The notes: generated from the letters alone by a model not told the origin. A stretch of 64,000 nucleotides of DNA from Candidatus Thorarchaeota archaeon SMTZ1-45 (GCA_001563335.1 LRSL01000069.1:115129-179128), one strand, 5' to 3'. Counted from the stretch's first letter, positions 1 through 8,868 are shown. A program made the numbers and translations.

Positions 1-54
1 GTTTCAGTATGTCCACAGGGAGCTATAAAACGGGAGGAAACCGTAAATGAATAG
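1..54 (+). CDS. iorA: Indolepyruvate:ferredoxin oxidoreductase alpha subunit, C-terminal end (partial)
   Basis: Only the last 17 codons and the TAG stop are inside the window. They read as the end of a ferredoxin-type domain: a CPQGAI segment (the C-P-x-x-A-I ending of a 4Fe-4S cluster motif) followed by a short charged tail. In IorA this domain closes the large thiamine-diphosphate subunit that oxidises aryl pyruvates to acyl-CoA. The call rests on this short tail and on the overlap of 8 bp with the iorB start just downstream, which is the usual iorAB order. The rest of the gene lies left of the window. Confidence 0.75.
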   Translation, partial: VSVCPQGAIKREETVNE

Positions 55-664
55 TATTACTAGTAATACAGTGAATATTGCAATTACTGGAGTAGGAGGT
101 CAAGGAGTTCTAACTCTTTCCGAGATTTTAGCAAGGGCTGCATTAGAATGTGGTTTCAATGTTCGTGTAGGAGAAATCCATGGAATGGCTCAGAGGGGGG
201 GTCATGTCGTTTGTACAGTTCGAATAGGTAAGAATGCTAGAGGTCCAATTATTGATCCAGGTTTTGCTCATCTTCTTGTTGGATTCGAACCCCTTGAAAC
301 TCTAAGGGAAATTAATCTTGTCAAACAAGGCGGATGCATTCTCATGAGTTCTCATGTACAATACCCTGTTGCAGTTTCAATGGGTCACTCTAAATATCCT
401 AGCCATGAAGAAATAATCAAGAACATGAAAAAATATACTGACAGAATAATCGAATTTGACGCTTTAGAGCTTGCAGTAAAAGCAGGAAGCACTCAAGCAC
501 TCAATATGGTTATGTTAGGAGCAATCATTGGTACTAACTTAGTACCAATCACAAAAGAAGTGGCACTCAATGTTGTTCGTACAGCATTCCCAAAGAAATT
601 TGAGAAAATCAATGTTAATGCAACAAAATTGGGTTTTGAAATGGCACAAGCTTGCAAGAAGTAA
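47..664 (+). CDS. iorB: Indolepyruvate:ferredoxin oxidoreductase beta subunit
   Basis: 205 residues, the normal length of the small (gamma-type) subunit of indolepyruvate:ferredoxin oxidoreductase, which together with IorA converts aryl pyruvates from aromatic amino acids to aryl-acetyl-CoA, CO2 and reduced ferredoxin in the cytoplasm. The N-terminus shows the family glycine motif GVGGQG at about residues 16-21, then a GEIHGMAQRGG segment around 42-52 that is characteristic of the family. A GGGAGG-like ribosome site lies about 9 bases before the ATG, and the gene overlaps the iorA stop, so the two are translationally coupled. It converges with hypF on the other strand. Confidence 0.95.
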   Translation: MNSITSNTVNIAITGVGGQGVLTLSEILARAALECGFNVRVGEIHGMAQRGGHVVCTVRIGKNARGPIIDPGFAHLLVGFEPLETLREINLVKQGGCILMSSHVQYPVAVSMGHSKYPSHEEIIKNMKKYTDRIIEFDALELAVKAGSTQALNMVMLGAIIGTNLVPITKEVALNVVRTAFPKKFEKINVNATKLGFEMAQACKK

Positions 665-669
665 CTCTC

Positions 670-686
670 TAATACTAGTATTACAA
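670..686. repeat. AT-rich palindrome between iorB and hypF
   Basis: A perfect 14-bp palindrome TAATACTAGTATTA at 670-683, running into ACAA, lies in the 25-bp gap between two convergent genes. The same half-sites recur in other gaps of the first 10 kb. Position between two stops suggests a transcript-end or spacer element; function is not shown. Confidence 0.5.
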
Positions 687-689
687 TTA

Positions 690-3047
690 TTAACTAATTA
701 ATTTTGCACCTGCAACGACAACTTGTCCAATTGAAATTCCACCGTCACCTGGTGGTACATTGAGATGTATCAGTGGTTTAAGATTCTCTTTCTTTATTTG
801 ATCAATAACTGCCTTTGTGATAATCCGATTAAGAGCAACACCTCCAGAAAAACCAACATACTTTAGACTCTTCTCTTTAGCTACAGAACAAGCAATATCA
901 GCCAATGAGTTCCCAAGATACCACTGTGCAGCATAAGCAATCTCTTCCTTATTGATACCTTTCTTTCTTAATTCAAGAATTTTTATCAAGCCATCTACAA
1001 TATCTAAATCCAATCCATTTTTCATCGATTTAAATTCAGGAGGGATTCGTAAGTCTGTTTTTCTTGCTACAGATTCAAGTTTCATTGGACATTCACCATC
1101 GTATGAGTTTTTAGAACAAATACCAAGTATCATTGCCACTGCATCAAGGAATCTTCCAGCACTTGTACTATTTATTGTGTTTATTCGACGACTAATTGTG
1201 TCAAGGATAATATCCAGTGAATCTGTGTCCATATCAATTTCAGGTCCAATTGGTGCTGAACCAACAATTTTTAGAATCTCGTTTTTCTCTAAAGACTCAC
1301 TTAGAATTCCTGTAACGGACCTTGCTGCATAAATTGCTGAGAGATCTCCACCAGGATAGTTCACATTTCTGAGACCGCCTGCTCTTTTGAATTCTCTAAG
1401 GTCACCTAGTAATATTTCTCCTCCCCACCCAGTATTATCCATGCTCAAACCATAGCCATCTGCTGTAATACAAACAATACTTGTATCAATTCCCAAATTA
1501 TGATCTGCAATCATAGATGCAAGGTGCGCATGATGATGCTGTACTCGAAAGAGTGGAATATCTTGATCAATACTCATTTGCTCTGCAAATTCAGTAGTCA
1601 AAAAATCAGGATGGTAATCACATGCAATCCCATCGAGCTCGTTTACATCAAGAAGATGAAGAAGATGCTTTATAGCATCAGACAGAAATTCCAAACTTTC
1701 AACTCGATTAATATCACCAATATGCTGAGTTGGATAAATTCTTCCTGATTTCAAAACAGAAGCTGTTACCTTTTCCTCAGGACCAACACCAACTATTTCA
1801 ATAGATTTCCAGAAATCCGTTAATTGAAGTGGATCTGGAACATATCCTCTTGCTCGTCGTAAAAAGACTGGTTTGTTGTTGTCCACAAATTTGACAACAG
1901 AATCATCAGCTCTTTGGTAAATTCTACGATTATGAATCAGAGAATAATCAACTATGTCCTTGAGCTCAGAAACAATAACCTCAGGTTCAATATACATTGG
2001 TACACCCGTAGGGTTTGCACTTGTCATTATCAAAGCAGGCTCATTTGTATATTGAAATAAAAGATGATGAATAGGTGCATAAGGTAGCATAACCCCAATA
2101 GTATCAAGACCTGGTGCGATAACATCTTGCACATCATCTGGAACCACCTCTGATTCTGTTTTCTTTTGTAAAAGGACTATAGGTCTTCGCCAAGATTCCA
2201 AGAGTTCTCGTTGCATATCAGTAAAATATACAAACTGTTCTAGGACTGAAAGATTTCTTACCATTATTGCAAAAGGGCGCTGGGATCTTTTTTTCCTTTG
2301 TCTTAAAGTTTCAATTGCTCTAGAACTGGATGTCTTTGTTGCAATATGAGTTCCTCCAATACCCTGTATCGCAATTACTCTATTCTTGTCAAGCATTTGC
2401 ATAATATATTGTACAGGATTATCTGTTTCAATCTGAATTCCGTTTGCATTAACTACCCTATAGAGAGGTCCACAATTTTTACAAGCAGTTGTTTGAGCAT
2501 GATAACGTCTATCGATAGGATTTGTATAACCTGTATTACAAGTATCACAAAGAGGGAAATCAATCATAGTTGTGTTTGGTCGGTCATATGGAAGATTTGT
2601 TATAGTCGAGAATCTTGGTCCACAAGCTGCACATGATGTAAATGGATATCTATACCATCGAGATTCCTGAGATAACAAATCTTCAATACAATTATCACAT
2701 ATCGCAATATCTGGCGGCAAAATAGGGATAGATCCTTCTGTTCGTGTTTCTAAGGATTTTCTTATTTCAAATGATGTAAATGAATCAGTGCTATTAGTCC
2801 AATTAACAGAAATCGAATCAATACGCGAAATAGATGGAGGACTTTTCTTAATAGTATCAATCAATTTTTTGATATCAGATTTTTGTCCTTCTACAACAAT
2901 CTTTACTCCCGCATCACCCAAATTAAGAACAAATCCTGTGAGCAAGAGAGACTCAGCAATATTATACACAAATGGTCTAAAGCCAACTCCCTGAACTATT
3001 CCTGTCACATGAATATCAGCTCTTTTCTTCACAGATGAAGACACCAT
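690..3047 (-). CDS. hypF: Carbamoyltransferase HypF ([NiFe]-hydrogenase maturation)
   Basis: 785 residues, full length for HypF, which activates carbamoyl phosphate and transfers the carbamoyl group to HypE for the cyanide ligands of [NiFe]-hydrogenase. Domains in order: acylphosphatase (about 10-95, with GIVQGVGFRPFVY), two zinc-finger segments built on CDNC, CAACG, CDTC and CKNCG (about 115-195), a YrdC-like domain (about 210-400), and a Kae1-like carbamoyltransferase domain with the HHHAHLASM metal-binding motif near residue 500 and GGVALN near the C-terminus. It stands alone on the minus strand; the other hyp genes are not in the window, although a hydrogenase maturation protease lies at about 32.3 kb. 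Confidence 0.97.
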   Translation of the reverse strand: MVSSSVKKRADIHVTGIVQGVGFRPFVYNIAESLLLTGFVLNLGDAGVKIVVEGQKSDIKKLIDTIKKSPPSISRIDSISVNWTNSTDSFTSFEIRKSLETRTEGSIPILPPDIAICDNCIEDLLSQESRWYRYPFTSCAACGPRFSTITNLPYDRPNTTMIDFPLCDTCNTGYTNPIDRRYHAQTTACKNCGPLYRVVNANGIQIETDNPVQYIMQMLDKNRVIAIQGIGGTHIATKTSSSRAIETLRQRKKRSQRPFAIMVRNLSVLEQFVYFTDMQRELLESWRRPIVLLQKKTESEVVPDDVQDVIAPGLDTIGVMLPYAPIHHLLFQYTNEPALIMTSANPTGVPMYIEPEVIVSELKDIVDYSLIHNRRIYQRADDSVVKFVDNNKPVFLRRARGYVPDPLQLTDFWKSIEIVGVGPEEKVTASVLKSGRIYPTQHIGDINRVESLEFLSDAIKHLLHLLDVNELDGIACDYHPDFLTTEFAEQMSIDQDIPLFRVQHHHAHLASMIADHNLGIDTSIVCITADGYGLSMDNTGWGGEILLGDLREFKRAGGLRNVNYPGGDLSAIYAARSVTGILSESLEKNEILKIVGSAPIGPEIDMDTDSLDIILDTISRRINTINSTSAGRFLDAVAMILGICSKNSYDGECPMKLESVARKTDLRIPPEFKSMKNGLDLDIVDGLIKILELRKKGINKEEIAYAAQWYLGNSLADIACSVAKEKSLKYVGFSGGVALNRIITKAVIDQIKKENLKPLIHLNVPPGDGGISIGQVVVAGAKLIS

Positions 3048-3099
3048 GATGTTTCGTAACCAATCTCGATATTAATCCAATGAAGTGACAAAATCAATA

Positions 3100-3110
3100 T
3101 TGTATTACAA
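3100..3110. repeat. TTGTATTACAA motif upstream of hypF
   Basis: An 11-bp motif, TTGTATTACAA, lies about 53 bp before the hypF start, in the divergent gap with the next gene. Its exact reverse complement TTGTAATACAA occurs at 3616-3626. Related 8-9-bp versions occur at 678, 4691, 7521, 8860 and 10001. It could be an operator or part of a promoter; nothing in the sequence decides. Confidence 0.4.
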
Positions 3111-3181
3111 GAAATACCAATTCTGTGTTAACTCTTTATAGGTCCTCTTAAGGTTCCTGTAGGAAAAAAGATTGAGCTGCC

Positions 3182-3598
3182 TTGACAATCCGAACAGACC
3201 AATCCCGATCTCTGATGCAAGAACCTGATGTTACTCCTTCAATATTGGCATCTGTACCCGAGTGTCTGAGAGATGTTCTCAAAGAATCAATTAGTCAAAA
3301 AGGAAGAGGAAGAAAATCTGTCTTAATCTCCAGTAATAATCTCACTAACAGATTCATCTTTTCAAGATGGGGCATACGACCTTCGCAACGAAGACGATAC
3401 AAGAATCTCTTCGCTTCTGTAAGAAAACAAAGCCGAGTGGTATTTCAACATTTTCTCTTACGTGGTCGAATTGAGTGGATCGATGATTCTGGGAAAAATG
3501 TCTTTGGGATTTACAAATTTGATGAGATTAGAGGGAATTTGATTCTAGGATTTGTTATGATTACGCCTGAATCAGAATGGACTCTCTCAAACAGATAG
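3182..3598 (+). CDS. Uncharacterised basic protein
   Basis: 138 residues from a TTG start; an ATG about 11 codons in (MQEPDV) is an alternative. I do not recognise the family. The middle is rich in Arg and Lys with several RR and RRR clusters at about 55-85, and the C-terminal third has alternating hydrophobic residues compatible with beta strands. No signal peptide, membrane segment or cysteine motif is visible. It is divergent from hypF and followed by a second unrecognised gene on the same strand, with a 233-bp gap holding TTGTAATACAA and TTGTATACAA motifs. The basic character might suit nucleic-acid binding, but this is only a guess. Confidence 0.6.
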   Translation: MTIRTDQSRSLMQEPDVTPSILASVPECLRDVLKESISQKGRGRKSVLISSNNLTNRFIFSRWGIRPSQRRRYKNLFASVRKQSRVVFQHFLLRGRIEWIDDSGKNVFGIYKFDEIRGNLILGFVMITPESEWTLSNR

Positions 3599-3615
3599 TC
3601 ATCATTTTTTCCACT

Positions 3616-3686
3616 TTGTAATACAAATATTCCATTATTGACTGACTGAAAATTACTTAAGACTCTAGATACTCTATTGTATACAA
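3616..3686. repeat. Two TTGTA-type palindromic motifs
   Basis: TTGTAATACAA at 3616-3626 and the perfect palindrome TTGTATACAA at 3677-3686 lie in the 233-bp gap between two uncharacterised genes. The first is the reverse complement of the motif upstream of hypF. They may be protein-binding sites or decayed terminator-like repeats. Confidence 0.4.
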
Positions 3687-3831
3687 AATTGTATCCACCC
3701 ATTGGGACTTGTGAACTGTTCTAGAAAAAGACATTATAATGCTCTATTTGTAATTTAAAGAGCTCTAATGACTGATACCAGACACATCTCTAACAAGCTC
3801 CAAACATGGATATCCAAAGTGGTAGTTAGAC

Positions 3832-4380
3832 TTGCAATTCAAAAATACTCGACAAACTTCTGATAAGAAAGTAATGAAACAATTGGCAATTGGAACACGA
3901 CACGTACTAAAAGAGCCAATTCTAAAGAAGCTTCAAGAAGGATCTGTGCTAAGTGAAGTTCAATTAGAAACTCTCCTTATCGATTTGGTTTTAGAAGACA
4001 GTCTGGGATCACATATCACATATGAAGATAAAGCAACAATCCGAACAAAATATGGGACCAGGTCTCGTGGCGTTTCAAGAGGGGCATTCAATAGAACTTT
4101 GAATCAGGCTCGTCGAAACTTATCCCGTTGTTTTTACACTATGTTGTTACTAGCATACTTAGGTCTCTTTGAATTAACAATATTTCGTCCTTTCGAAGAA
4201 GTTGCTGCTCGTATAGGTGATTACAGAAGAATCCGCGATATTCTCGCTGGAAAAGTTGAGCTAACAACAGAAGAACTCGAAAGCATTAGAGCTACTGAAA
4301 GAACAATCATGGCTGCACTTGACGAGCTTTCATCCTCACTAGCGCTTAAATCAGAGATATCCAAAAAGAAGTCTGATTAA
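3832..4380 (+). CDS. Uncharacterised helical protein
   Basis: 182 residues from a TTG start with no clear ribosome site. I do not recognise it. The sequence reads as mostly alpha-helical: amphipathic segments at about 15-60, a basic stretch with SRGVSRGAFNRTLNQARRN at about 82-100, one hydrophobic helix (FYTMLLLAYLGLF, about 104-116) that may be buried or membrane-associated, and a charged C-terminal helix pair ending in a lysine-rich tail. Same strand as the preceding unknown gene and possibly related to it functionally; no enzyme motif is visible. Confidence 0.6.
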   Translation: MQFKNTRQTSDKKVMKQLAIGTRHVLKEPILKKLQEGSVLSEVQLETLLIDLVLEDSLGSHITYEDKATIRTKYGTRSRGVSRGAFNRTLNQARRNLSRCFYTMLLLAYLGLFELTIFRPFEEVAARIGDYRRIRDILAGKVELTTEELESIRATERTIMAALDELSSSLALKSEISKKKSD

Positions 4381-4786
4381 TCAACAAAGAAAGAAAGCGG
4401 CTCGAGCGTGTCGCACCAAGGAGCAATCCAACGTATTTGAGCACAGTCCTTCTCCAGCACTCAAGCAACCATTTAGGTCATCCTGGAGGTTTGTTTGAGG
4501 AGATAGAGATGACAATGACGAGTGCCTGAAACGTCGGAAAGGTGTGTCCTATCCACGTCGGCTTACTTGCCATTGCACGACACACTCATATTATACATGG
4601 TAACAATTATACATAGTTCTATTCTTAGAACGGGAATTTTCGTCATATTTTCATGTTCTATTTGGCGCTTAATCAAACAAATTGATACATGTATTACAAT
4701 TTATACAATTTTGAATACCCGAAGAAACCTTAATCGTAATCTCATGGTGACAATAGATTGTACACCATACCAGTAGTGATGACAAC
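4381..4786 (+). other. 406-bp gap with possible structured RNA
   Basis: No convincing reading frame covers this stretch. Bases 4404-4416 and 4575-4587 can pair as a long imperfect stem, GTGTGTC near 4541 can alternatively pair with GACACAC near 4579, and small hairpins (TTTGAG with CTCAAG at about 4435-4463; AACC-AGG with CCT-GGTT at about 4467-4493) sit in between. That pattern suggests a structured RNA of about 185 nt. I compared it by eye with RNase P RNA, SRP RNA and C/D box RNA and could not make any of them fit well. The 3' part (4600-4786) is AT-rich and contains a GTATTACAA motif at 4691. Confidence 0.25.
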
Positions 4787-6037
4787 TTGGTTGATGATAA
4801 TAGTCGTGATAGAATCTTCAAAGCAGTCAGGCAACGTATCAAAGAAACTGACGAAATAGAAAGAATACAGGTCATGGCAAATGCAATTGGAGATCGTCGT
4901 TACAGAGACCTAGTAGATATAGTTTCTAGAATTGAAAGTGAAGAAGGCTGGTCCACAGCGCTTGAATACCTACTGAAAGCACAACATCAAAAGTATTCAT
5001 CACCATTTATCATTGGTCAAGACAAAACAAACCTGGAAGAGTTGAAGTATCGAGAGATGGTATTCGAACTATTATCATGTAAAGGACTAGAACCAATCAC
5101 CCCAGGAACAACTGATCTTCTGAAGAATCTGGACCAAGAATCCTCACTTATTGATGCTTCCCGTGTTTTTATAGACATTGTAGAAAAGTTAGCTATTGAA
5201 CAAATACATACTGATGACACACTATTCTTTGACTTCTCTTATAATATTTCAATCTCTAAAGAAACTGTGAAAATCTTAGATCAAGTCAGAAACAAGAATA
5301 TTCATACCATCTCTCTTGAAAGGAAGGAAGAACAATTCAATATCGAACCTCTATGGTACACTGAGTATGGTCGACTTGCCTTGTCAACACTCGGAATCAA
5401 AGGTTTTGTAGTGAACACTGACACATTTGATAGTATACTATCAATAATACAAGTGCCTAGTCTTATTAGAACAAAGAATGTCAATAAATTCTCTTTCAAG
5501 AGTAAAAAGAGAGATTCGTGGACTCGCCCCACAAATCAAACATACAAAAATCTACTGGATTATCTTATTCATCATGATGTGAATAACTTAGGCTTACTAG
5601 GAAGTAGACACTCTATACCACTACTAAATATTCTGCTTGATGGAGCTTCTTCCACATATGAAAATTTACAGTCTTCAAGTGGTTACAGAGAGATACTCAA
5701 TTGTATGAATGCACATCTCTCTGTTCGTGATATTGAATCAATTCTTGTTTTAGAAAAATCATCACAAATGAAGAACACACGGATTGCGACAATGGCAATT
5801 CTAGCTATTGGTAGCTTTTATCATGAATCATCTGCTACGACACTTGTAGATTTGTTGTGTAAAAGTAAAAACAATGAGATAGAGGAAGCTGCTACAAAGG
5901 CACTTGAAAGTGTCTACAAAAGATGTCCTGAGGCTGATTATATTATTACTACTTCATTAAACAATGAATGCAAAAATCGCAGAAAACTAACCAACCTATA
6001 TCGGCGTCTAAGCAAAGAAAAACCATTGTATTATTAG
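4787..6037 (+). CDS. Uncharacterised protein with HEAT-like C-terminal repeats
   Basis: 416 residues from a TTG start. I do not recognise the N-terminal 300 residues, which are hydrophilic with helical and mixed segments (a helical stretch of about 1-65 and a beta-rich part around 140-230). From about residue 270 onward the sequence has paired amphipathic helices of the HEAT type, for instance RIATMAILAIGSF followed by ATTLVDLLCKS and EIEEAATKALESVY. The C-terminal tail is basic. A TGTATTA-N4-TAATACA inverted repeat overlaps the stop codon. The next gene, acdA, follows on the same strand, but its start is 62 bp away and no operon signal is visible. Confidence 0.65.
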   Translation: MVDDNSRDRIFKAVRQRIKETDEIERIQVMANAIGDRRYRDLVDIVSRIESEEGWSTALEYLLKAQHQKYSSPFIIGQDKTNLEELKYREMVFELLSCKGLEPITPGTTDLLKNLDQESSLIDASRVFIDIVEKLAIEQIHTDDTLFFDFSYNISISKETVKILDQVRNKNIHTISLERKEEQFNIEPLWYTEYGRLALSTLGIKGFVVNTDTFDSILSIIQVPSLIRTKNVNKFSFKSKKRDSWTRPTNQTYKNLLDYLIHHDVNNLGLLGSRHSIPLLNILLDGASSTYENLQSSSGYREILNCMNAHLSVRDIESILVLEKSSQMKNTRIATMAILAIGSFYHESSATTLVDLLCKSKNNEIEEAATKALESVYKRCPEADYIITTSLNNECKNRRKLTNLYRRLSKEKPLYY

Positions 6038-6044
6038 TAATACA
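6027..6044. repeat. Inverted repeat TGTATTA-N4-TAATACA at gene end
   Basis: Seven-base arms TGTATTA and TAATACA with a four-base loop overlap the stop of the 416-residue gene. An identical arm pair with a different loop sits at 9991-10008 between the convergent atpD and nac genes. Location at gene ends would fit a transcript 3'-end structure. Confidence 0.45.
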
Positions 6045-6099
6045 TAAAATACTAACTCTGACGACAAACATAAATCACACTCAACTCTGGCGTGCAAGT

Positions 6100-7485
6100 A
6101 TGAAAAGTTTTGAAACTGAGCTATTCAAGAACATAGATCTATTCTTCAATCCAAAGAGAGTCGCTCTTGTTGGCGCGTCCACAGATTACAGAAAGCTTGG
6201 TAATTCAATACTTATGAATCTATTAACATCTGAAATTGAAGTCTTCCCAATAACACGTAATACAGAACGAGTCTTAGGTGTACAAGCCTACAAGAGTCTT
6301 AGTGATTTACCAAAACCTGTTGATTTAGTTATAGTCGCAGTTGCTGCTAAATACTGTTCATCACTTATGCCTGAAATAAGAAAAGCTGGTGCAAGAAACG
6401 CAGTAATAATTTCAGGTGGTTTCAGTGAAGCAGGTCCTGAAGGCGCAGAATTAGAAAAGAATCTTGTAAAAGCTGCTCGAGAAGCAGGAGTTCGTATACT
6501 TGGTCCAAATTGTGTTGGTATTTCTAATACTCGTTTGTTCAATGGTACATTCACGATGATGCCAGAACGTGGCAATATTGCATTTGTTTCTCAAAGCGGA
6601 GCTCTTGGAGGAATGATTATCTATACTACTAGAGCGAAGAGAATTGGGATGAGCAAGTTTGCCAGCATTGGTAATTCTGCAGATATTGGATTTGTTGAAA
6701 TTCTTAATTACTTCAGAGAAGATTCAAAATCGTCAGTCATTGCCGCTTATATTGAGGGCATTAATGAAGGTCGAACTCTTTTCGAGTCACTGCAAAAAGC
6801 AGCCAAAGTAAAACCCGTAGTCATATTAAAAGGTGGGCGAAGTGAAGAAGGTGGTCGTGCCACTCAATCACATACTGGATCCTTAGCTGGTTCTACCAAA
6901 CTATTTGATGCAATGATACGCCAAGCTGGTTGTGTTACTGCACCAACATTGGATACCTTATTTGAAATTTGCAAACTCTTTGATTATCAACCCAAACCAA
7001 AAGGAAATCGTATTGGCATTATTAGTAATACAGGAGGTGCAGGAGTTCTTGCCACTGATGCCGCATCAAACTTAAACCTTCAAATTGCTCGTCTTGACGA
7101 AGAAACAAGAGAAGAGCTTAAACAAGTTCTTCCACCAATGGCTTCTACCAATAATCCAATTGATGTTGTGGCTAGTGGAGGTAGAAGAGAATATAGGATA
7201 GCTACTGAACTCCTGTTGAAAGACTCTAATGTCGACATACTACTTGTTATATGCGCAGTTCCAACTTTTGCAGGAATGACACAGACAGAACATGCAGCAG
7301 GAACTCTAGAAGGTGTCCGCTCTGTTTCAATAGATAAACCAATTATAGGAGTATGGTTAGCCGGAGATGTTGGCAAACCAGGAAAAGATCTTTTAGAAAT
7401 GAATAAGATACCTTGCTACGATGACCCTGCGCAAGCCGCACTTTGTATTGCAAGAGTAGCTGAATATGCAATCATGCATCGTTAA
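6100..7485 (+). CDS. acdA: ADP-forming acetyl-CoA synthetase, alpha subunit
   Basis: 461 residues from the ATG at 6100; the reading frame is open further upstream into the preceding gene, but the homologous region begins here (MKSFETELFKNID). The enzyme turns acyl-CoA, ADP and phosphate into acid, ATP and CoA, the substrate-level phosphorylation step of archaeal peptide fermentation. Visible parts: a CoA-binding Rossmann domain (about 15-140, VALVGAS), a succinyl-CoA synthetase-like ligase region with GPNCVGI and SQSGALGG (about 145-180), and TQSHTGSLAG around 260 holding the phosphorylated histidine. Length matches the separate alpha subunit; the ATP-grasp beta subunit is not in the window. 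The partner IorAB upstream could provide aryl-CoA substrates. Confidence 0.93.
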   Translation: MKSFETELFKNIDLFFNPKRVALVGASTDYRKLGNSILMNLLTSEIEVFPITRNTERVLGVQAYKSLSDLPKPVDLVIVAVAAKYCSSLMPEIRKAGARNAVIISGGFSEAGPEGAELEKNLVKAAREAGVRILGPNCVGISNTRLFNGTFTMMPERGNIAFVSQSGALGGMIIYTTRAKRIGMSKFASIGNSADIGFVEILNYFREDSKSSVIAAYIEGINEGRTLFESLQKAAKVKPVVILKGGRSEEGGRATQSHTGSLAGSTKLFDAMIRQAGCVTAPTLDTLFEICKLFDYQPKPKGNRIGIISNTGGAGVLATDAASNLNLQIARLDEETREELKQVLPPMASTNNPIDVVASGGRREYRIATELLLKDSNVDILLVICAVPTFAGMTQTEHAAGTLEGVRSVSIDKPIIGVWLAGDVGKPGKDLLEMNKIPCYDDPAQAALCIARVAEYAIMHR

Positions 7486-7540
7486 CTCTTGAACTATCTA
7501 TTCTTGAATCCTAATATCAATATTACAATTGATTTACTTT

Positions 7541-7843
7541 CTATGACTCAAGATATTCTTCAGCAATCTGTGGGAACTCCTGCACAACCGCTTCTCGGAG
7601 CTGTTTCTCTACCCACATACTCAAGTTAATTGCCTTTGATTTTCTGATCGCTTTCAAACAAGCTCTGAGATCAGTTGGAATAGAGAAAGAAACGATTGGA
7701 CTTTTACGTTCTCTATTTGGAACAGAAGATATGAACTCACTCTGTTCTGCTACTGCTCTAGTTTCTCGAGCTATCACCCTTGTTGGTTTTTCCTCTCCCT
7801 CTTCTTTTTCCGCTTCTTTTCTATACTTTCCAAGTAAACTCAT
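7541..7843 (-). CDS. Ribbon-helix-helix type small protein
   Basis: 100 residues from the ATG at 7843, chosen because a strong GGAGGT ribosome site sits 7-8 bases upstream, inside the end of the preceding ATPase gene. The N-terminal half is charged and probably disordered (KEAEKEEGEEKP). The C-terminal half has a short strand (PIVSFSIP) followed by two helices (TDLRACLKAIRKSK and LSMWVEKQLREAV), the layout of ribbon-helix-helix DNA-binding proteins of the CopG/Arc type. It is coupled to the upstream AAA ATPase gene, whose stop codon is only 1 bp before its start, so the two products probably act together. Confidence 0.7.
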   Translation of the reverse strand: MSLLGKYRKEAEKEEGEEKPTRVIARETRAVAEQSEFISSVPNRERKSPIVSFSIPTDLRACLKAIRKSKAINLSMWVEKQLREAVVQEFPQIAEEYLES

Positions 7844-7844
7844 T

Positions 7845-8819
7845 CTATTGTACCTCCTTGAGTAATGTTGCATATGCTTCAGAAACAAGCTCAGCAATTT
7901 CCCTAGTTACCCCTGGATTTCCAGAATTTCTAAAATTCTCAGCAGCTACTTGTTGACATCCACGTGCAAGCATCCGTATATCACGTGGATTCCCCTTTGC
8001 TGCTACATTAATGACCTTCACTGCGTCTTCAGTGAAGGGATAAACACTGAAATTCTCTGAATCAAAGCTATCAATTTGTCCTTGTGCATAAGCAATTCGA
8101 CGACCTATGAATTCCCTTGCTTTCGCATCATTGAGTGGGGGAACATCAAGAGGTTCTGTACGATCCGCGATTTGCGGCAAGAATGAAAGCATTGCATTCC
8201 AATATATCATAGTCCCAGACATAACCAAAGTAAAAATAGGTTCATCAAGAGCTCCTGCATATACATCAATCATTTCTTCAGTAGGTAGGTCTGCAAGAAA
8301 TCTCAGTTTATGAAATGCAGCTTCTTGATTGTCTGCAACATCCTCAATGAATAATGCTGTACGACTTTGTTCCTCAATATATCTTCGAAGACTTTCTTTC
8401 GCAACTGCATCAATAATTTGACTAGACTCCCATGATCTTCGATATTTTATTCTAAGAGAATCAGCTATTGCTGATGCCATCTGCTTCTCATAAAGACCAG
8501 TCATACCAACATAACCTGTTATGAATTTGTTACCCTTACGATCAGCCAATGTTGGTAAATCTCTCAATGCTAAAAGCATCAGTGTACTCTTACCTGAGCC
8601 TACAGGTCCACGAATGAAAACATGACGTTCATTTGTAATAATTAAATCAACAATGGAGTCCAAAAAGTCACTATCTTCTATGTACAGACGACTGTCTGGC
8701 ATTTTGAATCCACGAAATGGTGAGAATCTGGCACCAATCTTTTCCTCCCATGCACGAAGAACCTCTTTGCGTGTATTGAAGTGACGAATTAGCGCACTCT
8801 CATGAATTGCAATTGTCAT
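7845..8819 (-). CDS. AAA ATPase, Orc1/Cdc6-like fold
   Basis: 324 residues from the ATG at 8819, preceded by GGAGGT at seven bases; a TTG five codons upstream is less likely. Walker A GPVGSGKST lies near residue 73, a Walker B-like LFIEDV near 157, and a sensor-type region with LVMSGT near 205; the C-terminal part with KGNPRDIRMLARGC resembles the helical lid of Orc1/Cdc6 and related AAA+ ATPases. There is no clear winged helix after the lid, so it is shorter than a replication initiator (about 400 residues). It forms a two-gene operon with a ribbon-helix-helix protein. I would not call it a replication protein without a search. Confidence 0.75.
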   Translation of the reverse strand: MTIAIHESALIRHFNTRKEVLRAWEEKIGARFSPFRGFKMPDSRLYIEDSDFLDSIVDLIITNERHVFIRGPVGSGKSTLMLLALRDLPTLADRKGNKFITGYVGMTGLYEKQMASAIADSLRIKYRRSWESSQIIDAVAKESLRRYIEEQSRTALFIEDVADNQEAAFHKLRFLADLPTEEMIDVYAGALDEPIFTLVMSGTMIYWNAMLSFLPQIADRTEPLDVPPLNDAKAREFIGRRIAYAQGQIDSFDSENFSVYPFTEDAVKVINVAAKGNPRDIRMLARGCQQVAAENFRNSGNPGVTREIAELVSEAYATLLKEVQ

Positions 8820-8859
8820 TTTGTGGACCTCCAAAGATATGGTATCACAAGTACTTCAT

Positions 8860-8868
8860 GTAATACAA
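8860..8868. repeat. GTAATACAA motif upstream of AAA ATPase gene
   Basis: One copy of the nine-base motif found in several intergenic gaps of the first 10 kb, here about 41 bp upstream of the ATPase start on the minus strand and about 130 bp upstream of the divergent membrane-protein gene. Confidence 0.35.

Noticed and set aside
952..2994. Plus-strand frames inside hypF
   Set aside because: hypF is complete and conserved on the minus strand; the frames lack ribosome sites and protein-like composition.
4500..4535. C/D box guide RNA (GATGA and CTGA-like boxes)
   Set aside because: The boxes are imperfect and only a few bases apart, too close for a guide region.
4390..4590. RNase P RNA or SRP RNA
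   Set aside because: A GGCTTAC near 4559 recalls the 3' end of RNase P RNA, but no matching 5' P4 strand is found; no GGAA-capped SRP helix 8 is visible.
7845..8819. Replication initiator Orc1/Cdc6 with nearby origin
   Set aside because: The protein is too short, lacks a clear winged helix, and the intergenic motif does not look like an origin recognition box.
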